Shown one piece after another: positions 7,975 to 17,540 of a stretch of 38,244 nucleotides of DNA. A program made the translations under genes and the position numbers. The notes beneath the pieces are model-generated. The model was not told the origin of the DNA. It worked only from the letters and a program-made list of their open reading frames with translations, and made no database searches. Every line of letters begins with the position of its first letter. Position 1 is the first letter of the stretch. Origin of the DNA: an uncultured Verrucomicrobiota bacterium (GTDB lineage: Bacteria; Verrucomicrobiota; Verrucomicrobiia; Methylacidiphilales; Verrucolacustridaceae). Location of the stretch: the NCBI GenBank assembly GCA_903956835.1, contig CAJBOM010000158.1, positions 1-38,244 on the forward strand, written 5' to 3'.

Positions 7975-10108
7975 CGTGGCGCTGCTTTGGCATTTGCACC
8001 AACCTTCTTACGTGGACGCGGCGACTGGGGAGGTGCTGATGTCGTGGGTGCGGCTCCACACCGTGCGTGGGTATGCGGATATGGCGGAGATGGCCCGGCG
8101 GCACCCCCAGGTGAAGCTAAACTTTAACTTAACCCCAGTCCTGGTGCAGCAGATCGAACAGTTGGCGGAGGGGAAGGTGCGGGATCGGTGGGGAGAGTTG
8201 GCGAAGAAGCCAGCGAACAAGTTGACCGAAGCAGATCGGCAGGAGTTGTTGGAAAACTTTTTCAAAGTGAACTGGGTTACGAGTGTGGATCCTTTTCCGA
8301 GGTATCGGCAGTTACTCGACTTGCGGGGGCGGCGGGCGGGGGCGGCCCAGTCTCCGCAGAACGCGAAACGCTTTAAGGAAGGAGATCTGCGTGATTTGCA
8401 GGTCTGGTTTAATTTGGGTTGGTGTGGTTTCGCGGTACGAAAGAGATATCCCGAGTTGGAGGCTTTGATTGTCAAAGACAGGGATTTCACGGAGGAAGAT
8501 AAGTTGCGGGTTTTGCAGATTCATCAGGAGATGCTCAAAGGAATTTTGCAAGAGTACCGAGAATTGGCGGAGTCGGGACAAGTGGAGTTAACCACGACGC
8601 CATTTTATCATCCGATTCTTCCTTTGCTGGTGGATACGGATAGCGCGAAGAGGGCGATGCCAGGAGCGAGATTGCCAAGTCGGATGGAGGCGCCGGAGGA
8701 TGCCTTGGCCCAGTTGCAAAAAGCGCAGGTGCTGCACACGCGGGTTTTCGGGCGGAAGGCGCGGGGTTTGTGGCCGGCGGAGGGGTCGGTAAGTCCAGAG
8801 GTGGTGCCTTTGATGGTGCAGGCAGGCTTTGAGTATTTTTGTACGGACGAGCTGGTTCTTTTCCGAGGTCTCGAGGCCCAAGGAAAAAAGGTGGATCACG
8901 TGGAGCTTTTTCAAGCGTGGCGAGTGGAGGAGGGCGGAGTGACGATGAAGGCGCTTTTCCGAGAGAGGCCCTTGTCTGATTATATTGGATTTACCGCTTC
9001 GCGGACTGACCCAAAGGTTGCGGCGGACTATTTAAAAGTTCATCTCGAGCATATTACTCAAGTGATGGCGAAGGATGGGATTGTCTTGCTGGCCTTGGAT
9101 GGAGAGAACGCGTGGGAATCTTTTCCTGATAGTGGGGAGGCTTTTTTGGATGCTTTTTATGGCGGACTGGAGAAGGCGGTTGGATTGCGAACCCAGAGGT
9201 TGGGGGACTATCTCGATGGTAAAGAAGGAAAGCCCGCAGGGCGTTTGCATTCAGGATCGTGGATCAGTGCAAATTTTGATATCTGGATTGGGGATCCCGA
9301 GGAGAACCTGGGTTGGAGTTGGATCAAGCGGACTCGTGAATTCTTAAAGCAGGCGGAGGCGAAAGGGAAATTGACGCCAGAAGTTAAAGCGGCGGCGTGG
9401 GAGGATATTTATGTGGCGGAGGGGAGTGATTGGTTTTGGTGGTACGGGCCTGATTTCCAGACGGATAGCGACCTGATTTTTGACGCGCTTTTTCGAGGAC
9501 GATTGCAAAGTGTCTATCGAAGGTGTGGATCGACCCCTCCGCCAGCGTTGAGTCTGCCCATCTGTGCGGCGGACTTACATTTGGGGGTACCGCCGCTGGG
9601 GGTGATTGAGCCAAGATTGAGTACGACGCCGAGTTTTTTGGACTGGGTTCGGGCGGGACGGTATGAGGCCTGGCGGGATGCGGGGGCGATGGCGCAGGGG
9701 GATCGGCGGGTGAGGACGATTCAGTATGGGGTAGGTCGTGATGACTTTTTCTTCAGGCTGGATGCAAAGGGAAGTCCTGGGGAGGAGGTGGTAGTTGATT
9801 TCAATCAGCCAGTGGCGATTCGGGTGCGAGCTAAGGCTGGGGAGAAGGGTTGGCAGACGACGGTGGAGCGGGCGGAGGACGGGATGGTCTATGTGCCGGT
9901 GCAGTGTCAGAGTGAATCGGTGAATGGTCAGGGCCTTCAGCTTAAAGTTCCGTTGGGGGTGTTCGGCTGGGACGATGACGGTAAGGAGATTAGTTTTCTG
10001 GTGCGGGTGATGCGGGGAGGGGTGGAGGCGGAGCGTTATCCGGATCATGGGCTGATAGAATTTACTGGACCCGTGCGTGCCACCGACCTCAAAAACTGGT
10101 ATATCTAA
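7967..10108 (+). CDS. Glycoside hydrolase family 57 (amylopullulanase/glucodextranase-like)
   Basis: HLHQPSY (motif 1), LWPAEGSVSPEV (nucleophile region), LDGENAWESFP (catalytic Asp region), SGSWISANFDIWIG, AEGSDWFWWYG. Confidence 0.92.
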   Translation: MGDVALLWHLHQPSYVDAATGEVLMSWVRLHTVRGYADMAEMARRHPQVKLNFNLTPVLVQQIEQLAEGKVRDRWGELAKKPANKLTEADRQELLENFFKVNWVTSVDPFPRYRQLLDLRGRRAGAAQSPQNAKRFKEGDLRDLQVWFNLGWCGFAVRKRYPELEALIVKDRDFTEEDKLRVLQIHQEMLKGILQEYRELAESGQVELTTTPFYHPILPLLVDTDSAKRAMPGARLPSRMEAPEDALAQLQKAQVLHTRVFGRKARGLWPAEGSVSPEVVPLMVQAGFEYFCTDELVLFRGLEAQGKKVDHVELFQAWRVEEGGVTMKALFRERPLSDYIGFTASRTDPKVAADYLKVHLEHITQVMAKDGIVLLALDGENAWESFPDSGEAFLDAFYGGLEKAVGLRTQRLGDYLDGKEGKPAGRLHSGSWISANFDIWIGDPEENLGWSWIKRTREFLKQAEAKGKLTPEVKAAAWEDIYVAEGSDWFWWYGPDFQTDSDLIFDALFRGRLQSVYRRCGSTPPPALSLPICAADLHLGVPPLGVIEPRLSTTPSFLDWVRAGRYEAWRDAGAMAQGDRRVRTIQYGVGRDDFFFRLDAKGSPGEEVVVDFNQPVAIRVRAKAGEKGWQTTVERAEDGMVYVPVQCQSESVNGQGLQLKVPLGVFGWDDDGKEISFLVRVMRGGVEAERYPDHGLIEFTGPVRATDLKNWYI

Positions 10109-10117
10109 TGCGCTATT

Positions 10118-12133
10118 ATGAAAAATGTTAACCTAGTACTTTGTCTGCATATGCACCAGCCGGTGGGCAATTTGCCTGAGGTGGTCGATCAGATTACGGC
10201 AGAGGTTTATCGGCCGATGATTGAGGTTTTAGAAAAGCATCCAGGGGTGGCGGTGAATTTGCACTGCAGTGGGTCGTTGTTGGAAGTGTTGGCGGAGAGA
10301 GATCCTGAATTGATTCAGAAGCTGAAGGGTTTGGTGGCGACGGGGCGAGTGGAGATGTTGTCGGGTGGTTTTTATGAGCCGGTGCTGGTCGACTGGCCTG
10401 AGGAGGATCGGGATGGGCAAGTGAGTAAGATGGGCGGATGGCTGAAGGAGCGATTGGGCGCGCAGTTGGCGGGTGCTTGGCTGGCGGAGGGGGTGTGGGG
10501 TCCCTCGCTTTGTGGCGTACTGGGCAGGGCGGGGTTGCAGTATGCGCCAGTGCAGGGATCTTTCTTTCTGCAGGCGGGCGTGATTCCGGCGAAGCTCAAT
10601 GGGCACTATGTGACGGATCAAGCAGGGCAGATGCTTTTCGTATTGCCGACGTGCCCAGATTTAACGCGTTTGATCCCGCACGCACCCTTGGATGAGTTAT
10701 TTGCTCACTTACGGCGGATCGCCAACCGTTCTGAGGACATCACGCTGACCTTGGCGGCGAATCTGGAGACATGGCCCAAACTTCCTGCGGGGGCAATGGG
10801 GTACTTGGAGCAGCTCTGTCGTAAATTAGAGGAGTCCTCGAATTGGGTGAACACCTTAACAGGGCAAGCTCAGTTGAAGCGGCAAGCTCCACGAGGGAGG
10901 GTTTCTCTGCCACCGGGAACGCCTGCGGAATTAGGAGGATGGTCTTTACCTGGGGTGGCTCGAAAAGAGTTTTTTAAAGAGCGGGGTCAACTGGCGCAAC
11001 GCTACGACGCGAAAAAGTGGCTGCCTTTCTTTCGGGGTGGGTCATGGGCCTCGTTTCGAGTGCGCTACGAAGAGTTGAATTTGATGTATCGGAAGAATTT
11101 GTTTTTGGGTCGCAAAGTGAAAGCCAAAATAAAGTCTGGGGCTGGGCGTGCGGTCGTGGAGAGATTGTGGCGGGCGCAGTGCTCGACGGCTTTGTGGCAC
11201 GGGACACGGGGTGGATTGCATTCGCCTCATTTGCGGGCGGCGATTTGGCGTGAGCTACTGGCGGCGGAGGCGGAGTTGCGTTCTGGTCAAGGGGAGACGG
11301 AATTGACGCGGGAAGACGTCAATGCGGACGGGGAGGTAGAAGTGCTGGCGAGTCATCCCCAGTTGAGCCTCCTTTTCGCGCCTCATTTGGGCGGAGCCTG
11401 TTTGGAAGTGGGCTTACCTGAGTTTGGCAGAAATCTGGCGGATGTGCTGACACGGAGAGATGAAGGGGTCAATGGGGCGGAGGCGACCCTTACGGACTGG
11501 TATGAGCGGCGAATTTTTCAGGAGCATTTCTTTGCGCGAGGGACAACCGTGGGGCAACTCGCTACGAATACTTATCCCGAGTTGGGAGATTTTATTCTGC
11601 AGCCTTTCGCGATTAGCCAGATGAGGCAGACGGGGAGTCGAGTAACCTTAGGACTGCAGCGGGATGGGGGCTTGTATCGGATGGGAACGCGCCAACCCTG
11701 CTTGCTCGAAAAGACCTTCGCAATTGATGCCTCCAGCGGGTTGATGGAAGTTGCTTATCAAATAACGAACACGGGAACTTTACCGTTGGAGACGATGTTT
11801 GCGGTCGAGCTGAACTTAAACCTAGGGCCGGATCAGTCAGGTCGTGGATTATGGAAGTGCGGGGACCAGAAAAAGAGTGATCGGGAGAGCTGGCAAAAGG
11901 AGGGGGTATCTTTGGTTTCTGCTCGTTCGGTGGATGGGTTGGAAGTTCGCATGGCTTCAGAGAATCTGCCTTCCGTTTGGTGTTACCCTTTGCTCGATGT
12001 GGAAAAAGGTCCAGATGGACCGATACGCCAAGGGAACTGCATCCTCTTTGGCCAGCATATTGATTTAAAGCCAGGGAAAAAGGCGGAAGCTCGTTTGAAG
12101 GTGACTTTCCGCAAGATTGCCGAACCCGCCTAA
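10118..12133 (+). CDS. GH57-type alpha-amylase/4-alpha-glucanotransferase-like protein with DUF1925/DUF1926-like C-terminus; motif 4 degenerate
   Basis: [65 protein letters not shown]; expected DDGEKFGxWP replaced by AANLETWP. Confidence 0.85.
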   Translation: MKNVNLVLCLHMHQPVGNLPEVVDQITAEVYRPMIEVLEKHPGVAVNLHCSGSLLEVLAERDPELIQKLKGLVATGRVEMLSGGFYEPVLVDWPEEDRDGQVSKMGGWLKERLGAQLAGAWLAEGVWGPSLCGVLGRAGLQYAPVQGSFFLQAGVIPAKLNGHYVTDQAGQMLFVLPTCPDLTRLIPHAPLDELFAHLRRIANRSEDITLTLAANLETWPKLPAGAMGYLEQLCRKLEESSNWVNTLTGQAQLKRQAPRGRVSLPPGTPAELGGWSLPGVARKEFFKERGQLAQRYDAKKWLPFFRGGSWASFRVRYEELNLMYRKNLFLGRKVKAKIKSGAGRAVVERLWRAQCSTALWHGTRGGLHSPHLRAAIWRELLAAEAELRSGQGETELTREDVNADGEVEVLASHPQLSLLFAPHLGGACLEVGLPEFGRNLADVLTRRDEGVNGAEATLTDWYERRIFQEHFFARGTTVGQLATNTYPELGDFILQPFAISQMRQTGSRVTLGLQRDGGLYRMGTRQPCLLEKTFAIDASSGLMEVAYQITNTGTLPLETMFAVELNLNLGPDQSGRGLWKCGDQKKSDRESWQKEGVSLVSARSVDGLEVRMASENLPSVWCYPLLDVEKGPDGPIRQGNCILFGQHIDLKPGKKAEARLKVTFRKIAEPA

Positions 12134-12156
12134 ATCTGATAGTATCTTGTTCTATG
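12117..12156 (+). promoter_or_regulatory. Candidate leaderless promoter for lipoprotein gene: TTGCCG-N17-TAGTAT-N8-ATG
   Basis: -35 at 12117-12122, -10 at 12140-12145, ATG at 12154. Confidence 0.4.
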
Positions 12157-12546
12157 AAAATCTCTTCTGGTTTTGCTTGTCTTGCTCTAATTGGGGGGAC
12201 TTTTCTGGCGGGTTGTACGATTCCTGGTGACGCAGAGAATGTGACGACGACTTACGGGGATACGACGACACCGACTTCGACTGAGGCAAAGCCTGGGGCA
12301 GAAGCAGATGCGAAGACTTCACCGACGGCTGCGGCGGATGAGAAAAAGCCGTGGACTCCTCCGCAAGGAACGGAAAAGAGTGCGCCAGGAAAAGCAAGTT
12401 ACCCCAAGGGCGAAAAAGTTTCGGGCAAGGCGGGGATGGTGCGAAGTCCTTATGCGCCCTATGCGGGGTTGGTGGACGTAAAAGGTTTTGCTCCTGGGAC
12501 AGAAGTGAAGTGCCCTTACACGGGTAAAATATTCCTAGTTCCGTAG
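12154..12546 (+). CDS. Small lipoprotein, function unknown
   Basis: Signal peptide with lipobox GGTFLAGC; Thr/Ala/Lys-rich linker; C-terminal [33 protein letters not shown]. Confidence 0.8.
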   Translation: MKISSGFACLALIGGTFLAGCTIPGDAENVTTTYGDTTTPTSTEAKPGAEADAKTSPTAAADEKKPWTPPQGTEKSAPGKASYPKGEKVSGKAGMVRSPYAPYAGLVDVKGFAPGTEVKCPYTGKIFLVP

Positions 12547-12575
12547 GTTTGGGTTTTTCTACTTCTTGTCCAGTT

Positions 12576-13055
12576 ATGGACCCCCTTTTACAGGTTCTGA
12601 AAGAGCGTGGGCGATGCTCGGTGGGGGAGCTGGCGCAATTGATAGGGAAGACAGAAAAGGAAGTTGCGGCGGCCCTGCAAAAATACGAGAAGGAGCGCGT
12701 GATTCTTGGCTATCAGGCGATTTTGGATTCGGACAAAACTGGGCATGGGGGAGTTCGGGCGGTAATTGAGGTAAAGATTACCCCTGAGAGGGAGGGTGGG
12801 TTTGATCGGATTGCGGCGAGGGTGGCGCGGTATCCAGAGGTGGTCTCCTGCCAGTTGATGAGTGGTGGGTATGACCTTTTGATTGTGGTGGAGGGGCCGG
12901 ATTTACGGCAGGTGGCTAGTTTTGTTTCGGAGAAACTTTCCACCTTGCAAGGGGTCATTTCCACTGCGACCCATTTTCAGTTAAAAACCTACAAGGAGGC
13001 GGGGGTTCTTTTTTTGGAGGATGAGAAGATCGAAAGATTGGCGGTCTCGCCGTGA
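12576..13055 (+). CDS. Lrp/AsnC-family transcriptional regulator
   Basis: N-terminal wHTH followed by RAM-like domain (GYQAILDSDKTG..., VVSCQLMSGGYDLLIVVEG); ATG at 12576 preferred over the track start. Confidence 0.88.
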   Translation: MDPLLQVLKERGRCSVGELAQLIGKTEKEVAAALQKYEKERVILGYQAILDSDKTGHGGVRAVIEVKITPEREGGFDRIAARVARYPEVVSCQLMSGGYDLLIVVEGPDLRQVASFVSEKLSTLQGVISTATHFQLKTYKEAGVLFLEDEKIERLAVSP

Positions 13056-14257
13056 AAAAGACGAGTGAGTTTCTGGCAACGCACGTCCAGGCGATTCCGA
13101 GGTCGGGAATTCGTGATTTCTTTGAGTTGGTGCAAAAACGTGGGGATGTGATTTCCTTAGGAATTGGGGAGCCGGATATTTCGGCTCCTTGGGCGGTACG
13201 GGAGGCAGCAATTTTCGCCTTAGAAAATGGGCGGACAGGATATACGTCGAATCTGGGGAGCCTGAAGTTGCGTGGGGAAATATCTAAGTACATCGAGAAA
13301 ATCTGCGGACCGAGTTACGACCCCGAGTCTGAAATTCTGGTAACGGTGGGGGTGAGTGAGGGGATTGATCTAGCGCTGCGGGCGGTGATGAATCCAGGGG
13401 AGACGGTGTTGTATCATGAGCCTTGCTATGTTTCCTACGCGCCTTCGATTAGTTTGGCGCATGGGAAGGGTCGAGGGATTCCCACTCGAGCGGAGGACGG
13501 CTTTCGGTTGGAGCCTGAGGCGGTGGCAAAGGCGGCGACGGCGGGGGCGAAGGTGCTCTTGCTGAACTTTCCGACCAATCCGACGGGTGCGGTGATGAGG
13601 GGCAAAGATTTGGATGCGCTGGCGAAAGTTTGTGTCGAAAAAAATCTGCTGGTGATTAGTGATGAGATTTACGCAGAGCTGAGTTATGAGGGTGCGCACG
13701 AATCGATCGTCACTCGACCAGGGATGAGGGAGAGGACGATCCTGTTGCATGGTTTGAGCAAAGCGTTTGCCATGACAGGATTTCGTATTGGCTACGCTTG
13801 TGCGCCGGCCCCGTTGATCGAAGCGATGATGAAGATTCATCAATATGCGATTCTTTGTGCGGCGACTCCGAGTCAGGAGGCGGCGGTGGAGGCGTTGCGC
13901 GGGGCTGAGGCGACGACGAGCGAAGCCCGGGCGAAGTACCAGATCCGCCGAGATTATTTGCGGAATAAGCTAGAGGAGGCGGGGTTGAGGCCGACGAATC
14001 CTGCGGGAGCTTTTTATCTTTTTGTGGATGTGCGGAGTACGGGGCTGTCTTCGAGGGAGTTTGCCTTGCGTTTGCTTGACGAGGAGAAGGTGGCGGTGGT
14101 GCCAGGTGAAGCTTTTGGTCCTGGGGGGGAAGGATTCGTACGGTGCAGTTATGCGACAGGATTGGACCGGATTGAGGTGGCGGCGGAGAGGATTGTACGT
14201 TTTGTTAAAAAAATAAAAAGCGGCCATGGGGCTCCTGCTTTGGTAGGGACGAGGTAG
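13052..14257 (+). CDS. PLP-dependent aminotransferase class I/II (AlaT/PatA-like)
   Basis: LGIGEPDISAPW, NFPTNPTGAV, SDEIYAELSY, HGLSKAFAMTGFRIGY (PLP Lys); GTGA overlap with regulator. Confidence 0.93.
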   Translation: MKKTSEFLATHVQAIPRSGIRDFFELVQKRGDVISLGIGEPDISAPWAVREAAIFALENGRTGYTSNLGSLKLRGEISKYIEKICGPSYDPESEILVTVGVSEGIDLALRAVMNPGETVLYHEPCYVSYAPSISLAHGKGRGIPTRAEDGFRLEPEAVAKAATAGAKVLLLNFPTNPTGAVMRGKDLDALAKVCVEKNLLVISDEIYAELSYEGAHESIVTRPGMRERTILLHGLSKAFAMTGFRIGYACAPAPLIEAMMKIHQYAILCAATPSQEAAVEALRGAEATTSEARAKYQIRRDYLRNKLEEAGLRPTNPAGAFYLFVDVRSTGLSSREFALRLLDEEKVAVVPGEAFGPGGEGFVRCSYATGLDRIEVAAERIVRFVKKIKSGHGAPALVGTR

Positions 14258-14264
14258 GATCGCT

Positions 14265-15830
14265 TTGCAAGCGGATGTGGTGGTGGTGGGGGCAGGGCAC
14301 AATGGGTTAATTTGTGCCTGTTACCTAGCCAAAACCGGACTGAAGGTGGTGGTGGTAGAGAAGAGGGATCTTCCTGGAGGGGCGGTCTGCACGCGGGATG
14401 ATTTGATTGCGGGGTTTCGGTTCGATGTGGGTTCTTCGGTGCACATTATGATTCATCTGACGCCGATCTTGGCGGAGTTAAATCTAGCGAGAGAAGGGCT
14501 GGAGTATATTGAGATGGATCCGTGGGCCTACTATCCAGTTGAGGGAACGGGGCGGGGGATTTCCTTTCATCGTTCGGTGGAGAAGACTTGTGAAAGTATT
14601 GCTCAATTTAGTTTGCGGGATGCGGAGGCCTATCGACGGTATGTGGAGCGGTGGACGGAGTTGAATGAGGGGATATTTGAAACCTTCTTGGCACCGCCTT
14701 CTCCGGGGAGGCTTTTTGGGACGATTCTGAAGCGGAATCTTTTTCGGCCGAAGTCGAGGAAGCTTTGGTCGAGTTTGGATACGGCGCGGCAGTTGATGGC
14801 TCCGTATGGGTCAGTGATTCAGGAGACTTTTGAGAATGAGCATTTGCGAACGGCGATGCTTTGGCTCTCAGCGCAAAGTGGACCGGCGCCGGCGGAGGTG
14901 GCCAGCGGGGATATGTTTGGTTGGAATGCGATGATTCACCGGTGTGGGGCAAAACGGGCGAAGGGTGGCAGTGGGGCTTTGGCGACGGCTCTGGTGAAGT
15001 GTCTGCAGAGGCATGGGGGAGAAGTTGTTTTGGGGCAGGCGGTGAAGGAAGTGAGGAAGGTGGGAAAGGGGTGGGAAGTGGAGACGGGGGATCAGGTTTT
15101 TTCGGCGAGCAAAGTGGTGGCGGCGTGCCATTTAAAAACATTCTTTTGTGATTTACTGAAGGAGGGCCCGAAAGATCTGACGGAGCGGATGGGAAAAGCG
15201 CGAATTGGAAATGGGTTTGGGATGGTGGTGCGGCATGCGGTGGAGGAGTTGCCGGTGTATGGACGGGAGAATGAGAATGGGAGTAAGCCGAGGGAGTACC
15301 ATGCAGCGATGCAGCTACTGTGTCGGAATCAGGATATGCTGGAGAGTAGTTACCGGGACTATCTGGCTTTTCAGCCGCCCGCGAAGCCGAGTGTGGTAGC
15401 GATGACCTTTTCGGCGATTGATCCCACCTTGGCTCCTGAGGGGAAGCATACGCTTTTTACTTGGGCCCAGTACCATAGCTACGAACTGCGGAACGGGGAG
15501 AGCTGGGATGGGATTCGGGAGAGGGAAGCGGATAAGTTGTATGATCTGGTTTGCGAGTATGCACCGAACATGAAAGGGAAGATGATCGGACGATACATTC
15601 AGACTCCGCTGGATATCGAAAGGGACTTGGGGCTGTTGCGAGGAAACGTCATGCATTTCGAGATGAGTCTTGATCAGATGTTTATGTTTCGGCCTTTGCC
15701 GGAAATCTCCTGTTACCGGGCGCCGATGAAGGGTTTGTATTTAACAGGAGCGAGCACCCACCCTGGGGGCGGGGTGTTTGGGGCAAGTGGGAGGAACACA
15801 GCCAAAGTGATCCTGGGTTGGCGGGGATAG
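14265..15830 (+). CDS. Phytoene-dehydrogenase-related NAD(P)/FAD-dependent oxidoreductase (COG1233-like; TTG start)
   Basis: N-terminal VVVVGAGHNGLICACYLAKTGLKVVVVEKRDLPGGAV dinucleotide fold; C-terminal GLYLTGASTHPGGGVFGASGRN. Confidence 0.9.
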   Translation: MQADVVVVGAGHNGLICACYLAKTGLKVVVVEKRDLPGGAVCTRDDLIAGFRFDVGSSVHIMIHLTPILAELNLAREGLEYIEMDPWAYYPVEGTGRGISFHRSVEKTCESIAQFSLRDAEAYRRYVERWTELNEGIFETFLAPPSPGRLFGTILKRNLFRPKSRKLWSSLDTARQLMAPYGSVIQETFENEHLRTAMLWLSAQSGPAPAEVASGDMFGWNAMIHRCGAKRAKGGSGALATALVKCLQRHGGEVVLGQAVKEVRKVGKGWEVETGDQVFSASKVVAACHLKTFFCDLLKEGPKDLTERMGKARIGNGFGMVVRHAVEELPVYGRENENGSKPREYHAAMQLLCRNQDMLESSYRDYLAFQPPAKPSVVAMTFSAIDPTLAPEGKHTLFTWAQYHSYELRNGESWDGIREREADKLYDLVCEYAPNMKGKMIGRYIQTPLDIERDLGLLRGNVMHFEMSLDQMFMFRPLPEISCYRAPMKGLYLTGASTHPGGGVFGASGRNTAKVILGWRG

Positions 15831-15852
15831 GAGAAGGGAGTAGGGTTTAGTT

Positions 15853-16314
15853 ATGGCCACAGCAATCTCTACAAAAAGGAAGCATGTGGATCCGGTTCGC
15901 CAGTTCTCGATTTTTCTAGCGAATAAAGCAGGTCGGTTGCTGGAGTTGATTCGGATTCTGCATAGTCGGCAGGTGCACGTGGTGGCGTTGACGATTTTGG
16001 ATACGACGGACAGTTCGATTGTGCGAATGGTGGTGGATGATCCGGATCAGGCGCGGGCGATTTTTCATGAGCAAGCGGTTGCGCATACCGAGTCTACCGT
16101 GGTGGCGGTGGAGTTGGGGGCGGCGACGGAGCTACCGAAGGTATTTTCTTCTTTGTTGGAAGCGGAGATTAATATTCTGACAACCTACGCATTTTTGGTG
16201 AGACCCGAGGCGAAGCCCGCCCTTTGTCTGAATTTAGATGACAATGAGTTGGGGGGGCAGGTGTTGAGTCGGGGTGGCTTTAAACTATTGGGGCAGGGCG
16301 ACATTTCCCGTTGA
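15853..16314 (+). CDS. ACT-domain protein
   Basis: QFSIFLANKAGRLLELIRILHSRQVHVVALTILDTTDSSIVRMVVDDPDQA; second ACT-like half follows. Confidence 0.8.
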   Translation: MATAISTKRKHVDPVRQFSIFLANKAGRLLELIRILHSRQVHVVALTILDTTDSSIVRMVVDDPDQARAIFHEQAVAHTESTVVAVELGAATELPKVFSSLLEAEINILTTYAFLVRPEAKPALCLNLDDNELGGQVLSRGGFKLLGQGDISR

Positions 16315-17432
16315 GGCAGAAGTTAGGGATGAGTCGGTTGGAAGCTACGATTCGAGACGGGAAAAGAGTAACGGCTGAGGAAGCCTTGGAAATTTACGAT
16401 TGGCCCTTAGCGCGGTTGGGAAAATTAGCGGATGAGCGAAGGAACCAGGCGAAGGGGGCGGATTATGGGGGGCGGGGTAAGGAGTTGGTGACCTATATGG
16501 TTGATCGAAATATCAACTACACGAACGTCTGTGATGTGTACTGCAAGTTTTGCGCTTTTTATCGAACGGAGAAGGATGCGGATCACTATGTTCTCTCGCA
16601 GGAGCAGATCGACGGAAAGATTGATGAGTTGCTTGCGGTGGGAGGGAATCAGATTCTGTTGCAGGGAGGACACCACCCAAAGCTGAGTCTGGGGTGGTAT
16701 TTAAATCTGTTGCGGCATCTTCGGGCAAAGTATCCCCAAGTAAACATTCATGGATTTTCTCCCCCAGAATTTAATCATTTTGCGGAGGTGTTTGGCCTGC
16801 CATTAAAAGAAGTGGTTGGGTTATTCCGAGAGGCTGGGTTGGGGAGTATTCCAGGGGGGGGTGCGGAAATATTGGTGGATAGGGTCAGGCAGAAGATTGC
16901 CCCGCGGAAATGCGACACGGAGGGGTGGTTAAAGGTGATGGAGATTGCCCATGGGATGGGGATGCGTTCGAGTGCGACGATGATGTTCGGGCACGTGGAG
17001 ACTCCGGCGGAGCGGATCGAGCATCTTGGACGATTACGAGATTTGCAGGATCGGACGGGTGGATTTACTGCCTTCATCTGCTGGACGTTTCAGCCTGAGA
17101 ACACGGTATTGAAGGTGGCGAAGATGGGGTCGCATGAGTATTTGCGGATGCAGGCGCTTTCGAGAATTTTTCTGGATAATATTCCGAATGTGCAGTCGAG
17201 CTGGGTGACGCAGGGTCCTGCGATGGGTCAGGTGGCTTTAAAGTTTGGGGCGAACGATTTCGGGAGTTTGATGATGGAGGAGAACGTGGTTTCGAGTGCG
17301 GGAACGAGCTTCCGGCTCAGTTTGGATGAGATGCGGAGATTGATTCGTGAAGCGGGGTACGAGCCGTGGCAGAGAAACAACGAGTACGAGCTCTTGGGCG
17401 GGGCGGGGGAGAGCCCAACCCTGATGGCGTAA
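16311..17432 (+). CDS. mqnC: Cyclic dehypoxanthinyl futalosine synthase, radical SAM (futalosine menaquinone pathway); start uncertain (TTG 16311 or ATG 16329)
   Basis: NYTNVCDVYCKFCAFYR (CxxxCxxC), ILLQGGHHPKL, IHGFSPPEF, GLGSIPGGGAEIL, ATMMFGHVET. Confidence 0.92.
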   Translation: MRQKLGMSRLEATIRDGKRVTAEEALEIYDWPLARLGKLADERRNQAKGADYGGRGKELVTYMVDRNINYTNVCDVYCKFCAFYRTEKDADHYVLSQEQIDGKIDELLAVGGNQILLQGGHHPKLSLGWYLNLLRHLRAKYPQVNIHGFSPPEFNHFAEVFGLPLKEVVGLFREAGLGSIPGGGAEILVDRVRQKIAPRKCDTEGWLKVMEIAHGMGMRSSATMMFGHVETPAERIEHLGRLRDLQDRTGGFTAFICWTFQPENTVLKVAKMGSHEYLRMQALSRIFLDNIPNVQSSWVTQGPAMGQVALKFGANDFGSLMMEENVVSSAGTSFRLSLDEMRRLIREAGYEPWQRNNEYELLGGAGESPTLMA

Positions 17433-17540
17433 GGAGTTGGTTGGTCAGTTGGCGGATGGATTTACTGGGAGTGGTTCGGAAAAAAAAGAGCGAGAGAGAT
17501 GAGAACTGGTCAAGAGCCACCTGTTGGCTAAAAAAATACG

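Noticed and set aside
17515-17534. AGCCA-CCTGT-TGGCT hairpin followed by A-run before cstA
   Set aside because: The run is A rather than T on the + strand and T precedes the stem on the minus strand, so it does not fit an intrinsic terminator.
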